This document shows positions 54,560-63,621 of a DNA stretch of 64,000 nucleotides, in pieces. A program made the translations under genes and the position numbers. Numbering within the stretch: position 1 is the stretch's first letter; each line of letters opens with the position of its first letter. The notes below the pieces were generated by a model. The model searched no databases, was not told the DNA's origin, and worked only from the letters and a program-made list of their open reading frames with translations. The stretch covers positions 46,776 through 110,775 of the forward strand of contig JAKOSN010000172.1 of assembly GCA_029777335.1 (NCBI GenBank). Reading direction: 5' to 3'. Source of the stretch: Planctomycetota bacterium (GTDB lineage Bacteria > Planctomycetota > Planctomycetia > Gemmatales > Gemmataceae).

Positions 54560-56752
54560 TCAACGTGCTTGATTGACCAGCCGATCCAACTGAGTCTTCC
54601 ACCGGTCCAGCTCTCTCCACCGAGCCGCGCCTGGGGCGAGAGGATCGATGTTGATCGATTCTTGCACAAGGAGTTGCAGACCTTCCAGGGCCATGACCCG
54701 AACGACTGGATCAGCACTTTGGAGGAGTTCACGTTGCAAGGGTAGATATCGTTTGTTGTTGTATTTCAGGAGTGCCTGGGCCAGGTGACTATCAAGCGAT
54801 CCTTCAGGCAATTGTTCCAGCAAGCGCCGGCAACGGGAGACCTGTTCCATCGACCCATAATCGACGGTGCGCCGCAATTCCGGGAGTGCCGCCAATCCAA
54901 GGCAGTGGAGTTGCTTGAATGCTCTTTCCCGCGTCGAGAAATCTTCGCTATCCAGTTCCTTGATTCGTGCTTCTACCATGGTGACATCGACTGTTTTTCG
55001 TGCTAATCGAAGACGATCCCTGTAATCATCCACAAGATCCGCGGTCAAGCGTTCGTCTGTAAGCGCATGATCCCAGATGAGTTGCCGTGCTTCTTTATCC
55101 GCCGTGAATGCCAGTCGGCGCAAACACCTCGTTGCCTCGGCAGAATTCTGTCCAAGAAGCGCCTGAATGGCACTTCGCGCTAACTGAGGATTCTGTTTTT
55201 CTCCAATTACATACTGCTCAGTGAAGAATCGAGTCGTCTCGACGGATCGTTGGCAAGCCAACGCGTTCCAGGTCCAGGAATCCCCGTATTCACTGTTCTT
55301 CAGATACTTCCGAAGCAGAACGGTGACCTCAGGAGTGTTGATTTTCCCAAGTCGTTGAAATACCAATCCCTTCATGTGATAATCGGATTGAGCATCGTTG
55401 TGGAACCTTTTGATTCGCTTGAATACCAATGTTTGCTTGCTGTCCAGGAGCGAGGGTGCAAAGCGGAGCACCGTGGCATCTTTCATCGCGAGCAAGGCAA
55501 GGGCCGAGGAAACACGTACCTGGTCTGTTTCGTGTTGATCGAGGAGATGCCTGAGCAACAATGGGGCCGCTGCGTCATGTTGAATCAACCCCAGTTGATG
55601 CGCAGCGAAGGCGCGGATTTGTGGTCGTTTCTGTTCGAGCAGTTTCATGGCGCGTGGGCCGGCAGCCGAATTGGCCAGTTCACGGTTATTGTACTCCCAG
55701 AACCAGAGTAATCCCTCGCGCTGAAAATCGCGCGCCGCCTGGGGATTCCGTATTCCTGTCAGACAATCAGCCACATAGTCGAACCCTTTCTCCCCTCCGG
55801 CGGCGATCAATGCCAACCATTGCACCCCTTTTCGATCTTTCGGCTCACATTGTTCAAAATTGGTAATGAACCTCGCGAGGATCCCCGGTCTGGACAAATG
55901 TTTACCAAGTGCATGAAAAAGCATGTGATCGGAAACGCGGCTTCTGGGCCAGGCTTGTGCTTCCTCCAACCAGAACTCGATTGCTGCTTGCTCTCCCCTT
56001 GCTCCCTTGTTTCCCAGTGCAGTTTCCGCCGTGTGATGTGCCCAGATCGTTCTATCCGTGATCGGTTCATTCCAGATTTGTTTCAATTCGCCCACAGATT
56101 TCGTTTCCCAGGCGCGCACAAAAGCATAATACAGTCTTCCCTGGTACAGATTGTTCCATTCCGAAGGGAGATCGTGGAAGTTCAGAGCCGCACAGCACGC
56201 GATCGCCTCCTGGGAGGGATTCTCACGTTCGAATCTGAACCAGGTATAGGCCGCACACCGATCTGCCTCTGCGTCACTCTGAAAGAGTTCGATCAGGCGA
56301 CCAACCCTTTTCTCGTCGGAGCAATGTTGCAATTCCTTTCGTCTGCGATAAACACGCTCGATCGATTGCCAGTTTGTGTGTTCCAGCGCGATCTGCTCAT
56401 GGAGTTGCCAGGGAAGTTCACCCGTGCGACGAAACACCGGGACGATACGCTTCGCTCCAATCTCGGTATTCCCCTGGACAAACCACGGTGGAGCCATCTT
56501 CCGATTCTTCCAATCCTGCTCGGGTATCAGCAAATGGATTCGCTGGGGAAGGAGCACCAACCCTGCCTGGCGCACGACGCGCAACTGGAGCAAGAGAGAG
56601 AGTCTGGGGGTATTCACCTTCTCACGACGCAGAATTTCAACCTCTGCCACGGCATCGCCGGCAACGAGCTGATCGAGGCGCGCATCGCCTGATGCAGTTC
56701 CAGAAGAAGGTGCAACCCCCACAAGGAGCAAGACCAGGAATAGACATCGCAT
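54560..56752 (-). CDS. Secreted HEAT-repeat protein
   Basis: A 730-aa protein with a signal peptide (MRCLFLVLLLVGVAPSSG). The second half carries helical HEAT/PBS-lyase-type repeats: KRPQIRAFAAHQLGLIQHDAAAPLLLRHLLDQ, VRVSSALALLAMKD, VVRVMALEGLQLLVQ. The first half has another helical region without clear motif (WRLIELFQSDAEADRCAAY-like). Such proteins are usually protein-binding scaffolds; no enzyme residues are seen. GGAG lies eight to eleven bases before ATG 56752. It is the last gene of a minus-strand run with a prepilin-like gene and a lipoprotein, but a 199-base gap separates it. Its stop abuts the dehydratase stop. Confidence 0.78.
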   Translation of the reverse strand: MRCLFLVLLLVGVAPSSGTASGDARLDQLVAGDAVAEVEILRREKVNTPRLSLLLQLRVVRQAGLVLLPQRIHLLIPEQDWKNRKMAPPWFVQGNTEIGAKRIVPVFRRTGELPWQLHEQIALEHTNWQSIERVYRRRKELQHCSDEKRVGRLIELFQSDAEADRCAAYTWFRFERENPSQEAIACCAALNFHDLPSEWNNLYQGRLYYAFVRAWETKSVGELKQIWNEPITDRTIWAHHTAETALGNKGARGEQAAIEFWLEEAQAWPRSRVSDHMLFHALGKHLSRPGILARFITNFEQCEPKDRKGVQWLALIAAGGEKGFDYVADCLTGIRNPQAARDFQREGLLWFWEYNNRELANSAAGPRAMKLLEQKRPQIRAFAAHQLGLIQHDAAAPLLLRHLLDQHETDQVRVSSALALLAMKDATVLRFAPSLLDSKQTLVFKRIKRFHNDAQSDYHMKGLVFQRLGKINTPEVTVLLRKYLKNSEYGDSWTWNALACQRSVETTRFFTEQYVIGEKQNPQLARSAIQALLGQNSAEATRCLRRLAFTADKEARQLIWDHALTDERLTADLVDDYRDRLRLARKTVDVTMVEARIKELDSEDFSTRERAFKQLHCLGLAALPELRRTVDYGSMEQVSRCRRLLEQLPEGSLDSHLAQALLKYNNKRYLPLQRELLQSADPVVRVMALEGLQLLVQESINIDPLAPGAARWRELDRWKTQLDRLVNQAR

Positions 56753-56951
56753 GCAAGGATCTCCACGAAAACACCAGAAGGCAGAGGCATCTCCTGCCCA
56801 GGAGTAAACGTGGATCCCAGGGTTGGGAGGAACGGAGAAACAGAAATTGTCTGGAAGTGCCTTGTGGACAGGTGCGCCGGAGAGGAAAGTCACGCGGCCC
56901 CGGAGGGCGAGGCCGCGCAGCGAGCAGATTCGTTATCGTCCGAGCCGATCC

Positions 56952-57515
56952 TCAGCGGGGTCCCATGGGAGGGGGTGGAGGAGGTCCGCCGAAGGGAACG
57001 GGGGGCCCTCCGCCCATCCCAATCGGGGGCCCCTTGGGAATCTCTCCTTTGCCGACCATCTTGATATGGTAGACGGTGGTACCCACCACCACTGCTGTTT
57101 TTAAATCCGAACGTTTGCTATCGGTGTACTTCAACGGAACCGGTTTCACCTGTTGTTGCGATCCCTCCGGAAGATCCTTCTGCATCGATTTAGTTACCTC
57201 CGGAGGCAACCCTCGGTTGGAGTCGCGCGGCGGGGCTCCCGCACTATTGATCGCCCTGCCATCGGGGAGATAGGTCTGCACGACCAGAATGACCGGACCG
57301 AGCGGAAGATCGTCGAGCCGGTATTTTCCTTCGTGGATCATCGCGATCCCAACCGCCTTGTTTTCACTGTCATAGGCAGTGATCTGCGCGAGATTCAGTG
57401 GTTCCTCGTTGAGAAAAACCTCGCCAGTAAGATTACCCTTGTCCTTGCCGCATCCACATATCGTGGCAAGCATTCCGCAAAGGAGGACGTACGAAAACAG
57501 AATGTTTCTTTTCAT
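56952..57515 (-). CDS. Lipoprotein with carboxypeptidase-regulatory-like domain
   Basis: A 187-aa lipoprotein. Leader MKRNILFSYVLLCGMLATICGC ends in a lipobox with Cys22 as the likely acylated residue. The mature part reads LTGEVFLNEEPLNLAQITAYDSENKAVGIAMIHEGKYRLDDLPLGPVILVV, the beta-sandwich pattern of carboxypeptidase-regulatory-like proteins common next to prepilin-like genes in planctomycetes. The C-terminal 30 residues are a Gly/Pro tail (GMGGGPPVPFGG). AGAGGT lies before ATG 57515. The prepilin-like gene ends 80 bases upstream, with a stem-loop between. Confidence 0.75.
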   Translation of the reverse strand: MKRNILFSYVLLCGMLATICGCGKDKGNLTGEVFLNEEPLNLAQITAYDSENKAVGIAMIHEGKYRLDDLPLGPVILVVQTYLPDGRAINSAGAPPRDSNRGLPPEVTKSMQKDLPEGSQQQVKPVPLKYTDSKRSDLKTAVVVGTTVYHIKMVGKGEIPKGPPIGMGGGPPVPFGGPPPPPPMGPR

Positions 57516-57548
57516 GGAACTACCTCTGAAAGAGTACAGAGAGATCAA

Positions 57549-57576
57549 GGGAGGCAAGAACGACTTCCTGCCTCCC
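57549..57576 (-). other. Stem-loop between prepilin-like and lipoprotein genes
   Basis: GGGAGGCA/TGCCTCCC (57549-57556 with 57569-57576) pairs perfectly, one mismatch follows, then GAA/TTC, closing a 4-base loop CGAC. No T-run follows on the minus strand, so it more likely stabilises or attenuates the message than ends it; it would let the prepilin-like gene be expressed more than the two genes downstream. Confidence 0.5.
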
Positions 57577-57595
57577 AGCACTTTTCACTGTGAGG

Positions 57596-58531
57596 TTAAA
57601 AGTTCCCTGAAAGAACGTTGCCATCGGAAGGATTGATCAGGTTGCTGACATCATTGGCGGAGATTGCGGGATCAATCCCACGGACGCTTCCATCAGCCAT
57701 GACCACCTGCACTGAGCCACCACGAGTGGTCATGTAATAGCTGCTGTAGAATGGTCCACAGGTGGAGTAAGTCACCCCCGATTTGAAACCGACAATGCCG
57801 CTCGTGGAGATGCTGCCATTGTAGTTGTAATAATACTGATAGGGGCCATAAATACTGGGCCAGGTATAGTAACCCGAACTGGAACAGCCAGCGACTCGTT
57901 CTCCAATCAGGAGGGTATTGGAAGTCCCATCAGAGAAGATCTGCATCATCGTTCGCTTTTTACCCGTGGTACTGTAGGAATACCCCGCGTTGGGTCCGCC
58001 GTTATAGGTGTAGGAATAACTGTATCCTGACCAGATCCCATCACTACTGCTGTACTGATACGGATTGGAAATGTAGGTGTACATGTAGTACGGCCCGGGG
58101 AGATAGCTTACCACGGCGTTCGTGGATACATAGCCCACCGTCGCATCAGAAGGATCGATGAAGGTTTTTACTGCGTTCGTCGGCGTGGTACCGTTCAGGA
58201 TCTGCTGCCACAGGGCATCCTGTTCGATGTAGGGCAACAGCTGCGCGAAGGTTCCATAAGTGCCCCCGGTTCCTGTGTAGTAGCTGCCGGTGTACGTGTA
58301 GGTGTACTTGCTGCTGTAAGACGACGGCATTCCCTGCATTGCGTCGTGATAGTTGTGTACTGCCAGACCCAGCTGTTTCAGGTTGTTTGCACTCTGCATG
58401 CGCGCGGCAGCTTCCCGCACTTTCTGCACCGCAGGGAGGAGCAGGCCGATGAGGATGGCGATGATGGCGATTACCACCAGCAACTCGATCAGCGTGAAGG
58501 CATTTCGCCCTCTGGAACGGAGCGGATTCAT
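57596..58531 (-). CDS. DUF1559 prepilin-like protein, Tyr-rich
   Basis: A 311-aa protein with a type IV prepilin-like N-terminus: [27 protein letters not shown], where cleavage would precede Phe12, with Ala instead of Gly at -1. The helix continues as [27 protein letters not shown]. The body is rich in Tyr, Ser, Thr and Gly ([26 protein letters not shown]). The usual C-terminal His-x9-Asp-Gly signature keeps VVMADGSVR but has Arg (TRGGS) where His is expected. GGAGGT precedes ATG 58531. Likely a surface pseudopilin-type protein; its function in planctomycetes is unknown. Confidence 0.88.
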   Translation of the reverse strand: MNPLRSRGRNAFTLIELLVVIAIIAILIGLLLPAVQKVREAAARMQSANNLKQLGLAVHNYHDAMQGMPSSYSSKYTYTYTGSYYTGTGGTYGTFAQLLPYIEQDALWQQILNGTTPTNAVKTFIDPSDATVGYVSTNAVVSYLPGPYYMYTYISNPYQYSSSDGIWSGYSYSYTYNGGPNAGYSYSTTGKKRTMMQIFSDGTSNTLLIGERVAGCSSSGYYTWPSIYGPYQYYYNYNGSISTSGIVGFKSGVTYSTCGPFYSSYYMTTRGGSVQVVMADGSVRGIDPAISANDVSNLINPSDGNVLSGNF

Positions 58532-59385
58532 GTTGTACCTCCAAACACAACGATAAAAAAACGAAAACAACTCTCACTCAAGGTGATTCAGATGCAAAGT
58601 AGGAATAAAGACCATACAGGAGCGACTCACCTTTGTGGTGAGGTTCTCGTTCGTGTGATTCTGCCGAACGCTCATGGAGTCGAACGGAGCTGTCCACGGA
58701 GCTTCGACGCACTTCAAGCGAACGGGAAACGAGAGCTGGGTATGGGGAGTATGGTGCTCCCCTTTGATGGAGAGTGGTGGGCTCTCAGCAAGCAAGCGAG
58801 GCCTGGCTTTTCATAATCGGGCACTGATTCATGATTCATCACCTTTTTCTGGCAGCAAGAACAAGAATGCTTGAAGCATCGCAAGGAATGTGCCATTGTC
58901 CGGAAAAGTTGATCGTTTCCCAACTCCCTTGCACGTAGTCACTTACATCGCTAATCAGTCCTTAATCTCTCTTGCGAATGCTCGCTCTGCTTACAATAGG
59001 AGCATCACATGCGCACAACAAGAGCACATCGGATCATGATCCGCTCGCAATTCGTGAGATCTGGCCATCATTTGTGGCTCATAAGCACCTTGAGCGGCTC
59101 TTGACCTTCATTAATGCTCATTAAATCGACTGTTCATTGCATAACTTCAAGGCAACAACGAACCAGTTTCACACACCAACAGTCCCGATTCAAGAGAACA
59201 CAGATCCCTTTTTGCAGGAGAGTCCTCGACACAGGCTTTGCCAGGACGTGGTTCAGCGTGCGGAATCACGGCGCTGGAACTGGACATGCATAAAATGACA
59301 AGGGAAGTAGCGAACGATCGAGGATATGGGAAGGGGGCTCCAGAACCGTCCCCCTGTGAGTCCCTCCTGTCGCGGAGGTCCCGCC
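58532..59385. promoter_or_regulatory. Gene-free gap of about 850 bases with two palindromes
   Basis: No supported gene. The region is less GC-rich than its surroundings. It holds CGGATCATGATCCG (59030-59043), a perfect 14-base palindrome, and TTAATGCTCATTAA (59111-59124), perfect arms with a 2-base centre. Both look like protein-binding sites. The left part must contain the promoter of the prepilin-like gene (minus strand) and the right part that of the 65-aa gene (plus). An unannotated small RNA is possible. Confidence 0.4.
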
Positions 59386-59583
59386 ATGAAAGAGCGCGTC
59401 AAGGTTTTTACGTTCGTCAGCGGTCATGGGGAGACGGTCGTGGAACCTCGTCATGAGGACCACATCAATCAGTGGCTGGCTGGGATCAAGGGTCGCCTGG
59501 TCCATGTGTCCCAATCGGAGAGCGAACGATCCGGCGCGGGACATCATGTGACACTATGTATCTGGTATATCCCCGAGGAGTGA
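59386..59583 (+). CDS. Small conserved-looking protein, 65 aa
   Basis: A 65-aa soluble protein: MKERVKVFTFVSGHGETVV, then EDHINQWLAGIKGRLVHVSQSESER and HHVTLCIWYIPEE. It looks like a compact alpha/beta fold of four strands and a helix. From memory, similar short proteins with a GxGxTVxE start and QSES are widespread in planctomycetes, without known function. GCGGAGGTC lies six bases before ATG 59386. It stands alone, converging with the Tat-type Gfo/Idh gene. Confidence 0.7.
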   Translation: MKERVKVFTFVSGHGETVVEPRHEDHINQWLAGIKGRLVHVSQSESERSGAGHHVTLCIWYIPEE

Positions 59584-59661
59584 TTGCTCTGAAGGAGATT
59601 CTCGCGATGCCACAGGGGGTGGAGCGGATGCGTTGCTCCAGCCCCCTGCCCTGCCTTGCGA

Positions 59662-60945
59662 TTAGATCTTCCACATCGGGCGTGGTTCCCGTGTGGTCAG
59701 CTTGTTCGCCGCAGCATCGTCCACAAACTGTTCCTTCACCGGATCCCACTTGAGCGTGCGTCGAAGCTGGTAGCCAATGTTGCCCAGATGACAGATCGTC
59801 GCCGACCGATGCCCGACTTCGGCGGGACAGATTGTTTGCTTTCGACTGCGCACACACTCGATCCAATTTTTCCGATGGTTGCTCGACGGATAGACGTGAA
59901 ACTCCTTGGCCCCAATCGGGGTTTTGAGAATCTCGGCGGGGTCACTCTCGATCTTGCCGCGCGAAACCCGAATCGTGCCCTCGGTGCCCACAAAGACACA
60001 GTCAGCCTCGCCTCCGTGGAACATCTCCACACCGTTGGCATAGACGTATTTGAGCCCGGTGTCACCCTTCTGGGGCGGAATGATCTCCACCGGACCACTG
60101 CCATCCATGTCGAGGGCCCACTGCGCGATGTCGAAATGATGCGCCCCCATGTCGGCCAGGCCACCCCCGGCGTATTCCCGATAGCGTCGCCAGGCGGGGA
60201 AATGGTGATGTACCCCCTTGGGACAGAGCTCCTCGTGGTAGCCGCGCTTGGGCGCGGGGCCCAGCCAGCGGTCCCAGTCGGTCCCTTCCGGGATGGCCTG
60301 CTCGGGGAGGTTACAGGGGACATTCGGTCCCCCCACGCCGATGCGAATGGTCTTGATCTTGCCGATGCGACCGTTGCGCACCAGCTCGACCGCCAGCCGA
60401 AAGCGATTGCCGAACTCGCTTCGCTGCTGGCTTCCTGTCTGGAAGATGATCTTCGCCCTGGCGACCTCGGTAACGATCCGCCTTCCCTCGGCGATGTTGT
60501 GAGTCAGCGGTTTTTCACAGTAAATATCCTTTCCTTCCCGTGCGGCCAGAATGCATGGGATGGCATGCCAGTGATCGGGGGTAGCAATCACGACCGCATC
60601 AATGTCCTTGCGCTTGATGATGTCCTCAAAGTTGTTCGTTGCCAGACACCCCTTGAACTCGCTCTTCTTTTCCTTGCCGTAGCGCATCTCGACCATTTTT
60701 TTGGCGTCGTTGCGCCGCTCCGCCACCACATCGCAGACCGCCACCACCTGGACGTCGGGCATGCTCAGAAACCCGCCGAGATGCCCGCGCCCCATCGTGC
60801 CCACGCCGATGAAGCCAAGGGTAATGCGTTCCGACGGGGATTTCCTTGGTTGTTCGGCGGCCTGTAGCTCTGGGAGAAGCGGAACCGCCATCGCCCCGGC
60901 GGTCAGTGAGCCGAGGAACGTACGCCGGGAGAGAGAACCAGACAT
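59662..60945 (-). CDS. Tat-exported Gfo/Idh/MocA oxidoreductase
   Basis: A 427-aa Gfo/Idh protein with a Tat-type leader SRRTFLGSLTAGAMAVPLLP. The NAD(P) loop is GVGTMG, followed by DHWHAIPCILAAREGKDIYCEKPLTHNIAEG with the catalytic Lys of EKP; the substrate domain has GPAPKRGYHEELCPKGVHHHFPAWRRYREYAGGGLADMGAHHFDIAQWAL. Exported members such as glucose-fructose oxidoreductase and many planctomycete paralogues keep the cofactor tightly bound. ATG 60945 begins the leader. It diverges from the PEP-CTERM gene. Confidence 0.88.
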   Translation of the reverse strand: MSGSLSRRTFLGSLTAGAMAVPLLPELQAAEQPRKSPSERITLGFIGVGTMGRGHLGGFLSMPDVQVVAVCDVVAERRNDAKKMVEMRYGKEKKSEFKGCLATNNFEDIIKRKDIDAVVIATPDHWHAIPCILAAREGKDIYCEKPLTHNIAEGRRIVTEVARAKIIFQTGSQQRSEFGNRFRLAVELVRNGRIGKIKTIRIGVGGPNVPCNLPEQAIPEGTDWDRWLGPAPKRGYHEELCPKGVHHHFPAWRRYREYAGGGLADMGAHHFDIAQWALDMDGSGPVEIIPPQKGDTGLKYVYANGVEMFHGGEADCVFVGTEGTIRVSRGKIESDPAEILKTPIGAKEFHVYPSSNHRKNWIECVRSRKQTICPAEVGHRSATICHLGNIGYQLRRTLKWDPVKEQFVDDAAANKLTTREPRPMWKI

Positions 60946-61327
60946 CGTTGACCCTTTCAAGGTGTGTCAGAGAGAATGCCAGTCAACCATCCGCAGATTA
61001 CCCGAGCGGCTCGCGGAGAGCAACTCCCTGCGCGAACCATTCTTCATTCCTCAGAATTTCACTGGCATCTGCATGGAGGGATCATACGATGGCCAGAGGC
61101 GAACCGCTTTCCTTTCCCTTTCGAAGCCGATTCGCCGAACCTGGATGGTGAAGGAGTCTCGCACCTTCCCTGGACTGGAGGCCACCCATGCGCACCATCA
61201 CCTTCCCAGTACCGGTTTGCTCCCCGTTCTCTGGCCCCTGTTGCCGAGGATCTGTTTGCCTCGGTTACTGAACGGAATCGCGCACAATCCCGACCCGAAA
61301 ACCCTTCCAAGAACAGGAGAAACAACC
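60946..61327. promoter_or_regulatory. 380-base divergent spacer between Gfo/Idh and PEP-CTERM genes
   Basis: No gene is supported. The frame of the PEP-CTERM gene is open throughout, but lacks signal-like sequence or coding bias before the TTG start. The segment 61315-61320 (AGGAGA) is the probable ribosome site for TTG 61328. No clear promoter pair was assigned. Confidence 0.4.
61315..61320 (+). promoter_or_regulatory. Shine-Dalgarno that selects a TTG start
   Basis: AGGAGA seven bases before TTG 61328, the first codon of a clean signal peptide (LVRSSVCLLGLLAVLGG). This supports TTG as the start of the PEP-CTERM gene; no in-frame ATG nearby has such a site. Confidence 0.6.
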
Positions 61328-62155
61328 TTGGTACGCTCTTCTGTTTGCCTGCTCGGGCTCCTGGCTGTTCTCGGCGGAGTCTGTCCTGCCAGCGCCGATA
61401 TGGTTGTCGTTCAGGGGGCAGGAAATGGTCTCTTCCCTTTTCCTGGTGGGGCGCTTGATCAAAGTGGCACCCCATTCTGGAATCAGAAATCGATGGACGG
61501 CGCAGCACTGAGCGTGGGTCAGTTTCTGACAGGGTCGGGAGGTTATATCAGCAACCCGGCCGGAGTGCTCAGCCCAAATCTCTCCGCGGGCAACCTGCAG
61601 TTCCTGGCAGGCGCTGGTTCGCCCGGGACCCCTGCTGGGCCAGTGACCTTTGGCGGTCCGGTCCATGCCGACGGGGCACTCTTTCTGGCGATGTCCTCCA
61701 TGTCGGGGAAGAATGAGTTTGGCTGGTATGAGCGCGCGACGGGGACCCAGCATCCGCTTTTTGGTCCCTATCCCAATGCAGACCACCCGAACCTTCCCTC
61801 GCTGGGAACGCCGCTCAAGGATAGCTTCACCGCGTTCGACGATTTTGGCTTCTACATTTATACCGGGAATGGGAACCTTTTTCGTTCGGGAGATTCTCCA
61901 GGCTCCACCCATTTTGCCTTCTTTTTCGATGGGAACGGCAATCTCTGGGTCGGCGTGGAAGATCTGATCGGCACATCCAGCAAGCCGATTCCAACGGAGG
62001 TGCTCGGCGATTTTAACGATATCGTTGCTCGCTTCACCTTCACCACACTTCCCAGTGATCCTCCGGTGCACATGCCCGAACCCTCTACCCTTGCACTCCT
62101 GGCGTTTGGGGGGCTCGCCTTGCTGGGGTACGTTCGCCGACAGCGCTCCTCATAA
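61328..62155 (+). CDS. PEP-CTERM sorting-signal protein
   Basis: A 275-aa secreted protein with an N-terminal signal peptide (VCLLGLLAVLGGVCPASA) and a C-terminal PEP-CTERM tripartite signal: PEPSTLALLAFGG, a hydrophobic helix (LALLGYV) and a basic end RRQRSS. Exosortase should cleave it for surface sorting or extracellular-matrix export. The middle (NLQFLAGAGSPGTPAGPVTFGG, FTAFDDFGFYIYTGNGNLF) is beta-rich and unassigned. The start is TTG 61328 by the AGGAGA site. An intrinsic terminator follows its stop by 31 bases. No exosortase gene is in the window. Confidence 0.85.
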   Translation: MVRSSVCLLGLLAVLGGVCPASADMVVVQGAGNGLFPFPGGALDQSGTPFWNQKSMDGAALSVGQFLTGSGGYISNPAGVLSPNLSAGNLQFLAGAGSPGTPAGPVTFGGPVHADGALFLAMSSMSGKNEFGWYERATGTQHPLFGPYPNADHPNLPSLGTPLKDSFTAFDDFGFYIYTGNGNLFRSGDSPGSTHFAFFFDGNGNLWVGVEDLIGTSSKPIPTEVLGDFNDIVARFTFTTLPSDPPVHMPEPSTLALLAFGGLALLGYVRRQRSS

Positions 62156-62185
62156 AATACTCTTTTCCCCTCTTGAATATACTCA

Positions 62186-62215
62186 GAAGGAGGCCAATGG
62201 CCTCCTTCTTATTTT
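62186..62215 (+). terminator. Rho-independent terminator after the PEP-CTERM gene
   Basis: GAAGGAGGCC (62186-62195) pairs perfectly with GGCCTCCTTC (62199-62208) around a 3-base loop AAT, followed by TTATTTT (62209-62215). A textbook intrinsic terminator 31 bases after the stop at 62155. Confidence 0.9.
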
Positions 62216-62301
62216 GCGCGCAGCCAATGATTTCATTTCGCGCGAGGAGCGAGTATGCTGTTGGCATGCTGGCTCCTGCTTCATTTACTCTGGGGGGATG
62301 T

Positions 62302-63588
62302 ATGACTCACTCTCTGGATCGTCGTCATTTTCTTGGGACCGCTGCTTCCACTGGGCTCGCTCTGGGTCTGGCGCCGACACTCAGTACAGCTGCCGACCAG
62401 TCGGGCAGCGACCGAGTGGTAGTCGGCATCATGGGGACCGGTGGGCGAGGACAATCGCTCGCCTCCACGTTCCAGAAACAAAAGGGAGTGGAGGTCGCGT
62501 ATGTCTGTGATGTGGACAAACGGCGAACCGAGCAAGCGGTCGAGGTTGTCAACAAGATCTCCGGGAAACCACCCAAGGGAGTCGGTGATTTCCGCCGCAT
62601 CCTGGATGATCGCAATGTGCATGCACTGGTAGTCGCCACGTGCAATCACTGGCACGCTCCTGCGGCCATTCTTGCCTGTGCCGCGGGCAAGCACGTCTAT
62701 GTCGAGAAACCCTGTAGCCACAACCCCCGCGAAGGCGAGCTGATGGTGGAGGCGGCCCGGAAGCACAAACGCTGTGTCCAACTGGGCACACAGCGCCGGA
62801 GCCGGACCAAATTGCAGGAAGCCATCGGTCTGCTGCGCGAAGGCGCGATCGGACGTGTTTACCTCGCGCGCTGCTGGTACAATAACCATCGTCCCGGTCT
62901 CGGGATCGGCAAGGTGATTGCTCCTCCCGACTGGCTCGACTATGCACTCTGGCAAGGGCCAGCACCGGCACGTCCGCTGAAGGACAATGTGATCCACTAC
63001 AACTGGCACTGGTTCTGGCACTGGGGCAACGGGGAACTGGGCAACAACGGGGTGCACAGCCTCGACATCTGCCGCTGGGGTCTGGGAGTCGACTATCCCA
63101 TCCGGGTGACTTCCTCTGGAGGCCGCTATCATTTCCAGGATGATCAGGAGACACCAGATACCCACAATGTCGCCTTTGATTTCCCCGGCCGCCGCTCGAT
63201 CACCTGGCAAGGATTGAGCTGTGTGCACACCCCTGGCGAAACGGGGGCCGAGGAAGCGTTCTTTGGCGACAAGGGGAGCATGGTCCTGACGGGCACCGGC
63301 TACATTATTTACGATCTCAAAGGGAAAGAAATCAAGAAGGTGACAGGGACCGCCAGCGATGCGGAACACGTCGGAAACTTCCTCGCGGGCATTCGTGAAG
63401 GGAAGGCACTCAACGCCGAAATCGAGGAGGGATACAAGAGCACTCTGCTCTGCCATCTGGGGAACATCGCCCAGCGCCTGGGGCGTTCGCTCCGTTGCGA
63501 CCCCAGCAACGGCCACATCCTGGACGACAAGCAGGCGATGGCGCTGTGGAGCCGCGAATACGCCAAGGGCTGGGAACCGAAGGTCTAA
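62302..63588 (+). CDS. Tat-exported Gfo/Idh/MocA oxidoreductase
   Basis: A 428-aa Gfo/Idh protein. It begins [30 protein letters not shown], a Tat-type leader, then [17 protein letters not shown] for the cofactor. [34 protein letters not shown] has the EKP catalytic Lys. The substrate domain has [29 protein letters not shown]-type sequence. It resembles the protein at 59662 in layout but not closely in sequence. GGGGGG lies just before the ATG. The strong hairpin at 63622 and a secreted redoxin gene follow. Confidence 0.88.
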   Translation: [428 protein letters not shown]

Positions 63589-63621
63589 CGGAAACCTCCG
63601 CGGTCGAGGGCGGGTATCAGC

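Noticed and set aside
59656..60867. A 403-aa open frame on the plus strand
   Set aside because: Antisense to the Gfo/Idh gene at 59662-60945, which carries the real motifs.
62261..62289. TTGGCA-N17-TTTACT promoter-like pair before the Gfo/Idh gene
   Set aside because: The -10 box would end only 12 bases before the ATG and overlap the ribosome site, so a transcript from it could not carry a usable leader.
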